From: Antiquaquibacter soli
GTDB lineage: Bacteria > Actinomycetota > Actinomycetes > Actinomycetales > Microbacteriaceae
Length of the DNA stretch: 64,000 nt
Assembly (NCBI RefSeq): GCF_030580675.1
Contig: NZ_JAUQUB010000004.1
Location: 84,057-148,056 of the forward strand
Direction: 5' to 3'
The notes under the pieces were generated by a model. The model worked only from the letters and a program-made list of their open reading frames with translations. It searched no databases and was not told the DNA's origin. A program made the position numbers and the translations under genes. Of this stretch, positions 8,391 through 15,926 are shown piece after piece; position 1 is the stretch's first letter; each line of letters begins with the position of its first letter.

Positions 8391-9713
8391 GTGCCCAAAA
8401 TCCTGATCGTCGGCGGCGGCTACGCCGGTTTCTACACTGCCAAGAAGCTTGAGAAGTGGCTCGGCCGCAACGAGGCCCAGGTGACGATGGTGGACCCGCT
8501 GCCGTACCTGACCTACCAGCCGTTCCTCCCGGAGGTCGCCGCGGGCTCGATCGAGCCGCGCCACGCTGTCGTCTCGCACCGCCGTCACCTCAAGCGCACG
8601 CGCGTCATCAACGCGCGAGTGACGTACGTCAACCACGCGGAGAAGACCGCGACGATCACGCCCGAGCTCGGCGAGCCGTGGCAGGAGACCTACGACATCG
8701 TCGTCATGACGGCGGGCGCCGTCTCGCGCACGTTCCCGATCCCGGGTGTCGCCGACAACGCGATCGGCCTCAAGAACATCGAGGAGGCGATCGCGGTCCG
8801 CGACCGCATCATCAAGAACTTCGAGCTCGCTGCCAACCTGCCCGAGGGCAGTGAGGAGAAGAAGCGTCTCCTGACGTTCGTCGTCGTCGGTGGCGGCTTC
8901 GCCGGCATCGAGGCGTTCGCCGAGATGCGCTCGCTCGCCTCGTCGCTCGTGCGGCAGTTCCCGACCATCTCGTTCGAGGAGACGCACTTCCACCTCATCG
9001 AGGCGATGGGCCGCATCATGCCCGAGGTGTCGCTCGAGACGAGCAAGTGGGTCATCAAGTCCCTCGACCAGCGTGGCGCGACCATCCACCTCGACACGCA
9101 GCTCAGCTCGGCGGTCGACGGCAGGATCGAGCTGTCGACGGGCGAGTCCTTCGAGGCCGACACGATCGTCTGGACGGCCGGCGTCATGGCCAACCCGATG
9201 ATCCGCAACACCGACCTCCCGATCGAGGAGCGCGGCCGCCTCCGCGCGAACGCGGCGCTCCAGATCGTGAACGACGAGGGCCCGGTGGCGGATGCGTGGA
9301 CCGCTGGCGACGTCGCCGCCGTGCCCGACCTCACCGGCGCCGGCGTCGGCGGATTCTGCGTGCCGAACGCGCAGCACGCCGTCCGCCAGGCCAAGCTCCT
9401 CGCGAAGAACATCACGGCTTCGCTCCGCGGGGAGGACCCCAAGGAGTACTTCCACAAGAGCCTCGGCGCGGTTGCCGGTCTCGGCCTCTACAACGGCGTC
9501 TACCAGTGGCGCAAGATCGCCATCAAGGGCTTCGTCGCCTGGATCATGCACCGCGGCTACCACGGCCTGGCGATCCCGATGTGGGAGCGCAAGATCCGCG
9601 TCTTCGGCAACTGGATCATGAACTTCCTGCTGCGCCGCGACACGGTTCAGCTCTCGACCCGCATCGCTCCGCGCGCGGCGTTCGAGGAGTTCGCCTCGCG
9701 CCCCAAGGCGTAG
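8391..9713 (+). CDS. ndh: NADH dehydrogenase, type II (non-proton-pumping)
   Basis: The 440-residue flavoprotein begins with I-L-I-V-G-G-G-Y-A-G-F (FAD dinucleotide fold) and has a second Rossmann motif V-V-V-G-G-G-F-A-G-I-E near residue 163 for NADH. T-A-G-D-V-A-A-V-P-D-L contacts FAD. The C-terminal part contains the amphipathic membrane-associating region (G-F-V-A-W-I-M-H-R-G-Y-H). NDH-2 passes electrons from NADH to menaquinone at the inner face of the membrane. The GTG start at 8391 follows a 38-base gap from the protease gene, so it probably has its own promoter. Confidence 0.93.
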   Translation: MPKILIVGGGYAGFYTAKKLEKWLGRNEAQVTMVDPLPYLTYQPFLPEVAAGSIEPRHAVVSHRRHLKRTRVINARVTYVNHAEKTATITPELGEPWQETYDIVVMTAGAVSRTFPIPGVADNAIGLKNIEEAIAVRDRIIKNFELAANLPEGSEEKKRLLTFVVVGGGFAGIEAFAEMRSLASSLVRQFPTISFEETHFHLIEAMGRIMPEVSLETSKWVIKSLDQRGATIHLDTQLSSAVDGRIELSTGESFEADTIVWTAGVMANPMIRNTDLPIEERGRLRANAALQIVNDEGPVADAWTAGDVAAVPDLTGAGVGGFCVPNAQHAVRQAKLLAKNITASLRGEDPKEYFHKSLGAVAGLGLYNGVYQWRKIAIKGFVAWIMHRGYHGLAIPMWERKIRVFGNWIMNFLLRRDTVQLSTRIAPRAAFEEFASRPKA

Positions 9714-9740
9714 CGCCGAGCCGGTCGGTACGCTGGGGCC

Positions 9741-9757
9741 GGATGCTCCGAGCATCC
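9741..9757 (+). repeat. Small perfect hairpin between ndh and tRNA-Leu
   Basis: GGATGCT and AGCATCC pair in a 7-bp stem with a CCG loop. It may end ndh transcription or only reflect the frequent GGATGC/GCATCC motif of this genome. Confidence 0.35.
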
Positions 9758-9761
9758 GCTC

Positions 9762-9835
9762 GCCCCGGTAGCCCAATTGGCAGAGGCAGGCGACTTAAAA
9801 TCGTCACAGTCTGGGTTCGACCCCCAGCCGGGGCA
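9762..9835 (+). tRNA. tRNA-Leu, anticodon TAA, with short variable arm
   Basis: The acceptor stem GCCCCGG/CCGGGGC (9762-9768, 9828-9834), anticodon stem GGCGA/TCGTC with loop CTTAAAA, and T arm CTGGG/CCCAG with loop TTCGACC all form. Anticodon TAA reads UUA leucine codons and the discriminator is A, as in leucine tRNAs. CCA is not encoded in full. The variable region is only about 5 bases, so the molecule is 74 nt and class I in shape, whereas leucine tRNAs are usually class II with a long variable arm. Confidence 0.88.
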
Positions 9836-9844
9836 CCGATTCTT

Positions 9845-9908
9845 CGCCGAGTGTTCCGATTGTGCCGCTTCGAGCAGGTCTGAAGCGGCCATATCGGAAC
9901 ACTCGGCG
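9845..9908. repeat. Long imperfect palindrome downstream of tRNA-Leu
   Basis: Perfect 16-bp arms (9845-9860 and 9893-9908) enclose a 3x3 internal loop, a further 8-bp stem (9864-9871 with 9882-9889) and a 10-base loop. No T tract follows. It begins 10 bases after the tRNA. It could be a tRNA-processing or termination structure, a REP-like palindrome or an element remnant. Confidence 0.7.
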
Positions 9909-9983
9909 TTCTGCGTTGGGGGCTGACTGTTTCGCGCGCGTAAAACCTGAGCGAGTGTCTTGCGTGCGGGTCACTCGTCTGGG

Positions 9984-9999
9984 ACAGTTGACCCACTGT
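9984..9999. promoter_or_regulatory. Inverted repeat at the start of the TetR gene (possible operator)
   Basis: ACAGT and ACTGT flank a 6-base spacer and reach into the GTG start codon at 9998. A second dyad, CGAGTG (9952-9957) and CACTCG (9972-9977), lies upstream. TetR proteins usually bind such dyads over their own promoter; this is an inference. Confidence 0.35.
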
Positions 10000-10624
10000 G
10001 ACCGCATCCCCTCGAATCCCCGCCTCCGAGCGCCGTGAGCTGCTCGTGCGCGCCGCCCTGCGGGTCATCGCCGAGCGCGGTGTCGCCGGGGCGACGACCC
10101 GGGCGATCGTCGCCGAGGCCGGGATGTCGCTCGCGAGCTTCCACTACGCGTTCCGGTCGCACGACGAGATGATGCGCGAGCTCATCGCCCACGTGGTCGG
10201 GCAGGAGTCGGCATCGGTGTTCGCCGTGCTGCAGCCGGGAGCGGGCATCCGCGAGCTCCTCTCCGCGGGGTTCAACGCGTTCCTCGACTACGTCATCGCC
10301 GACCCCGGCCACGAGCAGGTGATGCAGGAGCTCCTGCAGTACACGATGCGCACGCCCGGGCTCGAGCACCTCGCCAAGGAGCAGTACGACAGCTACCGCG
10401 GCGCCGTGACCGAGATCCTCGTCGGGGGAGCGGCCGCCGCGGGCGTCACGTGGAGCCGACCCGTGCACGAGGTCGCGCGGCTGATCGTCACGACGACCGA
10501 CGGCGTCACGCTCGCCTACCTCGCCGACCGCGACGAGGCCGCGGCCCGACGCACGCTCGACTTCGCCGCCGACAGCATCGCCACCCTGGCCGTCCCGATC
10601 GCCGTACGAGAGGCAGCGCAGTGA
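9998..10624 (+). CDS. TetR-family regulator of the downstream sugar operon
   Basis: The 208-residue protein has an N-terminal TetR HTH (about 12-60, with G-A-T-T-R-A-I-V-A-E-A-G-M-S and F-H-Y-A-F-R-S-H-D-E). The C-terminal domain is helical. Its stop overlaps the GTG of the MFS gene by 4 bases, and four further genes follow with 1-4 base overlaps, so it is the first gene of a five-gene operon and most probably its own repressor. Inverted repeats lie directly at and upstream of the start. Confidence 0.87.
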   Translation: MTASPRIPASERRELLVRAALRVIAERGVAGATTRAIVAEAGMSLASFHYAFRSHDEMMRELIAHVVGQESASVFAVLQPGAGIRELLSAGFNAFLDYVIADPGHEQVMQELLQYTMRTPGLEHLAKEQYDSYRGAVTEILVGGAAAAGVTWSRPVHEVARLIVTTTDGVTLAYLADRDEAAARRTLDFAADSIATLAVPIAVREAAQ

Positions 10625-11901
10625 CCGCACCCCACCACGCCGAGACGCACCACCACGCCGAGGCGCCCGCGCCGTTCGCCGAGCCCACGAAGACCGTCAC
10701 GGGCGGCTGGATCGCGCTGTTCGCGACCGCATGGCTCGGGATCTGGATGGCCCAGCTCACGCCCGTCCAACTGCTGCTGCCCCTTCAGGTCGAGGCCCAG
10801 CTGCACGCGACAAACTGGGTCGACAACGTCGTCGCGTTCGGGCTCGTCTCCGGCATCGCGGGAGCGTTCGCCCTCATCGCCTACCCGCTCACGGGGGCGC
10901 TCTCCGACCGCACGACGGGTCGCTTCGGGCGACGGCGCCCGTGGATCCTCGCGGGCACGCTCGTCTTCGCCGGCTCGCTCGTGCTCCTCGGCCTGCAGTC
11001 GGACATCGTCGGCATCGGGGTGTTCTGGTCGCTCGCGCTCATCGGCTACTGCATCCTCACGGCGGCCCTCACCGCGGTCATCTCCGACCAGGTCCCCGTC
11101 GGTCAGCGCGGGTTCGTCTCCGGGTGGATCTCGGCTCCGCAGGCGATCGGCACCATTCTCGGTCTCGTGCTCGTCACCGCCCTCGCGCTCGGCCAGTTCC
11201 TGGGCTACACCCTCGTCGCGGTGCTGCTCGTGCTCCTTGTCCTCCCGTTCGTTCTCTGGGTGCCGGACGCCCCGCTCGACCGCGCACCGCGACTGACCTT
11301 CCGCGCGCTCATCGAGGGCTTCTGGATCAGCCCGCGCTCCTACCCGGACTTCGGCTGGACGCTGCTCTCCCGCGTGCTCGTGAACTTCGGCAACGCGTTC
11401 GGCACCGCGCTGCTGCTCCAGTTCCTCATGTACGGGCTCGAGCTCGCCGATGCGGAGGACATGCTCATCGTCCTCAGCGTCATCTACATGGTGTTCGTCA
11501 TCATCGCCTCCCTCGTGTTCGGAAAGCTCTCCGACCGCCTGGGCAGGCGCAAGCCGTTCGTCTTCGTGGCGGCGGCGCTGCAGGGCGTCGCCGCGCTGCT
11601 GCTCGCGTTCGCCCCGGATGTCACGATCGCGATGATCGCCGCGGGTCTCCTCGGCCTCGGCTACGGCACGTTCCTCTCCGTCGACCAAGCCCTCGCGACC
11701 CAGGTGCTTCCCGACCCGCACACCCGCGGCAAGGACCTCGGCATCATGAACATCGCCACGGCCGTTCCCCAAGCGGTTGCGCCGCTCCTCGGCGCGTTCG
11801 TCGTCGCCCTCCTGGTGGGCTTCCAGGGCCTCTTCATCCTCTCCGCGGTCGCCGCCCTCCTCGGTGCGATCGCGGTCCTCCCGATCCGGAGCGTGCGCTG
11901 A
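10621..11901 (+). CDS. MFS transporter, sucrose/SLC45-like
   Basis: The 426-residue integral membrane protein shows about 12 hydrophobic segments and the MFS loop motif twice, G-A-L-S-D-R-T-T-G-R-F-G-R-R-R-P between helices 2 and 3 and G-K-L-S-D-R-L-G-R-R-K-P between helices 8 and 9. The N-terminal tail is His-rich (H-H-x-E-T-H-H-H). The RxGRRxP-type loop is shared with sucrose/GPH-related transporters, so a sugar or glycoside substrate is plausible, which agrees with the GH1 glucosidase at the operon end. The GTG start overlaps the tetR stop. Confidence 0.82.
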   Translation: MTAPHHAETHHHAEAPAPFAEPTKTVTGGWIALFATAWLGIWMAQLTPVQLLLPLQVEAQLHATNWVDNVVAFGLVSGIAGAFALIAYPLTGALSDRTTGRFGRRRPWILAGTLVFAGSLVLLGLQSDIVGIGVFWSLALIGYCILTAALTAVISDQVPVGQRGFVSGWISAPQAIGTILGLVLVTALALGQFLGYTLVAVLLVLLVLPFVLWVPDAPLDRAPRLTFRALIEGFWISPRSYPDFGWTLLSRVLVNFGNAFGTALLLQFLMYGLELADAEDMLIVLSVIYMVFVIIASLVFGKLSDRLGRRKPFVFVAAALQGVAALLLAFAPDVTIAMIAAGLLGLGYGTFLSVDQALATQVLPDPHTRGKDLGIMNIATAVPQAVAPLLGAFVVALLVGFQGLFILSAVAALLGAIAVLPIRSVR

Positions 11902-13127
11902 TGGACCTCACCCGACCGACGTCGCAGCCCTGGCTCGAGCCGAGCAGCTATTGGGGCGGGATGACCGCCGCCACGGCATCCCTCGACACCCCGATCGGTG
12001 CGCTCAACCGCGTCGCGCTCGCGCACAACGCCCACGACATGCTCGACCGCGCGAACGGCACGACGATCCGGGTGGCGAGCAAATCGATCCGCGTGCGCGG
12101 CGTCATCGAGCAGGTGCTCGCACTGCCCGGCTATGCGGGCGTTCTCGCGTACACCCTGCCGGAGGCGCTGTGGCTCGCCGAGACGATCGACGATGTGGTC
12201 GTCGGCTACCCGAGCGTCGACCGCGAGGCGATCAGGATTCTCGCGACGACGCCCGAACTCGCCCGCAGGGTGACGGTGATGGTGGACTCGGTCGCGCAAC
12301 TCGACGTGATCGACTCGGTTCTGCTCGCGGGTCAGCGGGAGAGCATCCGCGTCTGCCTCGAGCTCGATGCCTCGTGGGATTCGCCGATCCTCGGCCACAT
12401 CGGCGTCTTCCGGTCGCCAGTGCACACCGCGGACGCCGCCCGGGCCCTCGCCCTCGAGATCGTCGGCCGCCCCGGGTTCGAGCTCGTCGGCATCATGGCG
12501 TACGAGGCCCAGATCGCGGGGCTCACCAACCGGCCGCCGGGGAAGCCGCTTCGCGGTCGCATCGTCGACTGGATCCAGCGCAGTTCGGCGGCCGAGCTCG
12601 CCGAGCGCCGCGGTCGCGCGGTCGCCGCGGTGCGGGAGATCGCCGACCTGCAGTTCGTCAACGGAGGCGGCACCGGTTCCCTCGAGCGGACGTCGGCGGA
12701 CCCCTCGGTGACCGAGATCGCTGCGGGAAGCGGCCTCTTCGGCCCGCACCTGTTCGACGGCTACAGCCACTTCCGGCCAGCGCCGGCGGCAGCCTTCGCC
12801 CTCTCGGTGGTGCGCAAGCCCAGCCCGGAGATCGCGACGCTCCTCGGCGGCGGATGGATCGCCTCCGGCCCGGCCGCTCCCGACCGACTGCCCCAGCTCG
12901 CGTGGCCGCAGGGGCTGCGCTACGAGCCGCGCGAGGGCGCGGGAGAGGTGCAGTCGCCGCTGCGGGGCCTTGCCGCGGAAGATCTCAGGGTCGGCGACCG
13001 GGTGTGGCTGCGGCACACGAAGGCGGGGGAGCTCAGCGAGCACCTCACCGAGTTCGCCGTCGTCGACGGCGACAGTATCGTGGAATCGCTCCCGACCTAC
13101 CGGGGCGAGGGAAAGGCGTTCCTGTGA
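11901..13127 (+). CDS. PLP-dependent fold-type III enzyme (amino acid deaminase/aldolase, alanine racemase-like)
   Basis: The 408-residue protein starts at an ATG that shares one base with the preceding stop. The N-terminal barrel has V-A-S-K-S-I-R near residue 60, where the Lys is the expected PLP Schiff-base residue, and a G-G-G-T-G phosphate-binding stretch near 252. The C-terminal beta domain has H-T-K-A-G-E-L-S-E-H, resembling the metal site of D-threonine aldolase and D-serine dehydratase. The best guess is the uncharacterised amino acid deaminase/aldolase branch. Such genes recur next to aldonolactone oxidases in actinobacteria, but the substrate is not known. Confidence 0.78.
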   Translation: MDLTRPTSQPWLEPSSYWGGMTAATASLDTPIGALNRVALAHNAHDMLDRANGTTIRVASKSIRVRGVIEQVLALPGYAGVLAYTLPEALWLAETIDDVVVGYPSVDREAIRILATTPELARRVTVMVDSVAQLDVIDSVLLAGQRESIRVCLELDASWDSPILGHIGVFRSPVHTADAARALALEIVGRPGFELVGIMAYEAQIAGLTNRPPGKPLRGRIVDWIQRSSAAELAERRGRAVAAVREIADLQFVNGGGTGSLERTSADPSVTEIAAGSGLFGPHLFDGYSHFRPAPAAAFALSVVRKPSPEIATLLGGGWIASGPAAPDRLPQLAWPQGLRYEPREGAGEVQSPLRGLAAEDLRVGDRVWLRHTKAGELSEHLTEFAVVDGDSIVESLPTYRGEGKAFL

Positions 13128-14467
13128 CCGACATCCGTTCTCCGCTGGTCCGTGCCGGAGTTCTCGAGCCCGGCGGCCGCTGGCGCAACTGGGGCCGCTC
13201 CGAGTCCTCCCGCCCCCGTGTCGTCGCGCGCGCGCACGACGTGGAGGAGGTCGCGGAGACGATCGCGTTCGCCCGTGACGAGGGGCTCACGGTCAAGCCG
13301 ATCGGTGCGGGCCACAGCTTCACCGCGATCGGCGCGACCGACGGGGTCCAGCTCGACATCTCGGCGATCGACGGCGTGCTGAACGTCGATGGCACCCTCG
13401 TCACCCTCGGAGCCGGCACCAACCTCTACCAGTTGCCGTCTCTTCTCGAGCCGCACGGTCTCGCGCTCACCAACATGGGCGACATCGACCGGCAGACGAT
13501 CGCCGGGGCGACCTCGACGGGCACCCACGGCACGGGGGCGGCCTTCGGCGGACTGGCTACGCAGCTGCGCGGAGTGACCCTGGTCACGGCTAGCGGGGAG
13601 ATCCTCACGGTGAGCGCGGAGCAGAACCCGGAGCTCCTCCCGGCGGCCGTGCTCGGTCTCGGCGCGCTCGGCGTGCTCGTCGATGTGACGGTGGAGTGCG
13701 TGCCCGCGTTCGTGCTGAGCGCCGTGGAGAAGCCGGAGCCCATCGGCACCGTTCTCGCGGAGTGGAGCGAGAGGATCGCCGAGAGCGACCACTTCGAGTT
13801 CTACGTCTGGCCGCACACCGACACGGTCCTCACGAAGACGAACACGAGACTGCCGATCGACGCCGAGCGCAACCCCCTGGGCGGATTCCAGCGCTGGTTC
13901 GATGATGACTTCATGGCTAACGGCGTCTACCGCGCGACCCTCAACCTCGGCAGGGCCATCCCGCCCGTCATCCCGCCGCTCAACCGCCTCTCGGTCAGGC
14001 TCACCGGCGACCGGCGGTTCACGGATGTCTCGACCGAGGTGTTCACGACGAGCCGCACGGTGCGCTTCCGGGAGATGGAGTACGCGCTCCCGGTCGAGGT
14101 CATTCCCGAGGCGGTGGAGCGAATCCGGCGGCTCATCGACGAGAAGGGGTGGCGCATCTCCTTCCCGATCGAGGTGCGCGCGTCGGCTCCCGACGACCTG
14201 TGGCTCTCGACGGCGAGCGGCCGGGCGACCGGCTACATCGCGGTGCACCGCTACTTCCGGGAGGACCCGACCGAGTACTTCACGGCCATCGAGGCGATCT
14301 TCCGCGAGTACGACGGCCGCCCGCACTGGGGCAAGATGCACACGCGCGCCGCCGAGGACCTCGCGCCGACGTATCCCCGCTTCGGCGACTTCGTGGCGCT
14401 GCGCGACCGGCTCGATCCGGACCGCGTCTTCGCCAACCCCTACCTCGACCGCGTGCTCGGCGCATGA
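13124..14467 (+). CDS. FAD-linked oxidase, D-arabinono-1,4-lactone/alditol oxidase family
   Basis: The 447-residue protein has a VAO-type FAD domain at the N-terminus with K-P-I-G-A-G-H-S-F-T near residue 60; the His is where FAD is covalently attached in L-gulonolactone and aldonolactone oxidases. G-D-I-D-R-Q-T-I-A-G-A-T-S-T-G-T-H-G-T-G is the second flavin segment. The C-terminal ALO domain ends with H-W-G-K-M-H and F-x-D-P-x-x-V-F-x-N-P-Y-L. It should oxidise a sugar alcohol or lactone with O2 to give H2O2. It lies inside the operon with 4-base overlaps at both ends. Confidence 0.87.
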   Translation: MTDIRSPLVRAGVLEPGGRWRNWGRSESSRPRVVARAHDVEEVAETIAFARDEGLTVKPIGAGHSFTAIGATDGVQLDISAIDGVLNVDGTLVTLGAGTNLYQLPSLLEPHGLALTNMGDIDRQTIAGATSTGTHGTGAAFGGLATQLRGVTLVTASGEILTVSAEQNPELLPAAVLGLGALGVLVDVTVECVPAFVLSAVEKPEPIGTVLAEWSERIAESDHFEFYVWPHTDTVLTKTNTRLPIDAERNPLGGFQRWFDDDFMANGVYRATLNLGRAIPPVIPPLNRLSVRLTGDRRFTDVSTEVFTTSRTVRFREMEYALPVEVIPEAVERIRRLIDEKGWRISFPIEVRASAPDDLWLSTASGRATGYIAVHRYFREDPTEYFTAIEAIFREYDGRPHWGKMHTRAAEDLAPTYPRFGDFVALRDRLDPDRVFANPYLDRVLGA

Positions 14468-15864
14468 GCTGGGCGGCCGAACCGAAGAGGCTCGCCGCCC
14501 TGCTGCCCGACGGCTTCGCCCTCGGGGTCGCGACGGCGGCCACTCAGATCGAGGGCGCGGTGACCGCCGGTGGTCGCGGCCCGTCGACGTGGGACGCCTT
14601 CGCGGCGCAGCCGGGCCGCATCGTCGACGGCACCACTCCCGAGGTCACGACCGACCACTTCCACCGTTATCGCGAGGACGTGCAGCTCATGCGCGACCTC
14701 GGCGTCGACGCCTACCGATTCTCGATCGGCTGGCCCCGGGTGCAGCCCGACGGGGCGGGGCCGGCGAGCGCCGAGGGGCTCGCCTTCTACGACCGGCTCG
14801 TCGACGAACTCCTCGAGCAGGGCATCCGGCCCGTCGCGACCCTCTTCCACTGGGACATGCCCGAGCCGCTTCAGGCCGCAGGCGGCTGGATGACGCGGGA
14901 CACCGCATCCCGGTTCGCCGACTTCACGGCCCTCGCCGCCGCCGCGCTCGGCGACCGTGTCGACAAGTGGATCACCCTCAACGAGCCGACGACCGTGACG
15001 CTCAACGGGTACGCGCTCGGCATCCACGCGCCCGGTGAGCAGCTCCTCTTCGGGGCGCTCACGGCGGTGCACCACCAGTTGCTCGGGCACGGCCTCGCCG
15101 TGCAGGCGTTGCGCGCAGCATCCGTCGCCGGCGAAATCGGCGTGACCAACGTGCACTCTCCCGTGGTGCCCGCGCGGCGCGGCTTCGTCACGAGCCAGTA
15201 CACGAAGGTCTTCGATCTCGTGCACAACCGCATCTATGCCGACCCGGTGCTGCTGGGGCGCTATCCGAAGGTGCCGTTCCTCGCGCGCAAGGAGTTCCGC
15301 GCCCTCACGGAGACCGATCCGGCGGATCTGGCGATCATCCACCAGCCGATCGACTTCTACGGACTCAACTACTACATGCCGACGCGGATCGCGGCCGGAG
15401 CGCCGACCGATGCTGCAACGCCCGACGGCGACGCGGAGGCGATGAAGGAGCTGCCCTTCCACCTCGCCGAGTGGCCGGAGTACCCGAAGACCGGCTTCGG
15501 CTGGCCGATCGCGCCGCAGTTCCTCGCGGAGTCGTTGCGCGACTACGTCGCCCGGTACGGCGACGCTCTGCCGCCGGTCTACATCACCGAGGGCGGGGCG
15601 AGCTTCCCCGACCGGGTCGGCCCGGATGGCTCGGTCGACGACTCCGCTCGGATCGAGTTCCTCGGCGACCACATCGCCGCCGCGCTCTCCGTGGAGGGCG
15701 TGGATCTGCGCGGCTACTTCGTCTGGACCCTCATGGACAACTGGGAGTGGGCGGCGGGATTCACCGAGCGCTTCGGCCTCGTGCACGTCGACTTCGACTC
15801 GCTCGAGCGCACCCCGAAGGCGTCGTACCACTGGCTCCGGAAGGTCATCGCCGCCCGCGGCTGA
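14464..15864 (+). CDS. Glycoside hydrolase family 1 beta-glucosidase
   Basis: The 466-residue protein is a complete GH1 enzyme. F-A-L-G-V-A-T-A-A-T-Q-I-E-G is the N-terminal signature, Glu174 in T-L-N-E-P is the acid/base, and Glu376 in Y-I-T-E-G-G-A is the nucleophile. D-N-W-E-W-x-x-G-F-x-x-R-F-G-L-V-H-V-D is the aglycone-binding C-terminal motif. There is no signal peptide, so it acts in the cytoplasm on imported beta-glycosides. It closes the five-gene operon, overlapping the oxidase gene by 4 bases. Confidence 0.93.
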   Translation: MSWAAEPKRLAALLPDGFALGVATAATQIEGAVTAGGRGPSTWDAFAAQPGRIVDGTTPEVTTDHFHRYREDVQLMRDLGVDAYRFSIGWPRVQPDGAGPASAEGLAFYDRLVDELLEQGIRPVATLFHWDMPEPLQAAGGWMTRDTASRFADFTALAAAALGDRVDKWITLNEPTTVTLNGYALGIHAPGEQLLFGALTAVHHQLLGHGLAVQALRAASVAGEIGVTNVHSPVVPARRGFVTSQYTKVFDLVHNRIYADPVLLGRYPKVPFLARKEFRALTETDPADLAIIHQPIDFYGLNYYMPTRIAAGAPTDAATPDGDAEAMKELPFHLAEWPEYPKTGFGWPIAPQFLAESLRDYVARYGDALPPVYITEGGASFPDRVGPDGSVDDSARIEFLGDHIAAALSVEGVDLRGYFVWTLMDNWEWAAGFTERFGLVHVDFDSLERTPKASYHWLRKVIAARG

Positions 15865-15926
15865 TGTTCACGCGACACCCACCCGGGTGATGCCGTCCGT
15901 TCACCCGGTGGCGGGAGCCTGGCGCC

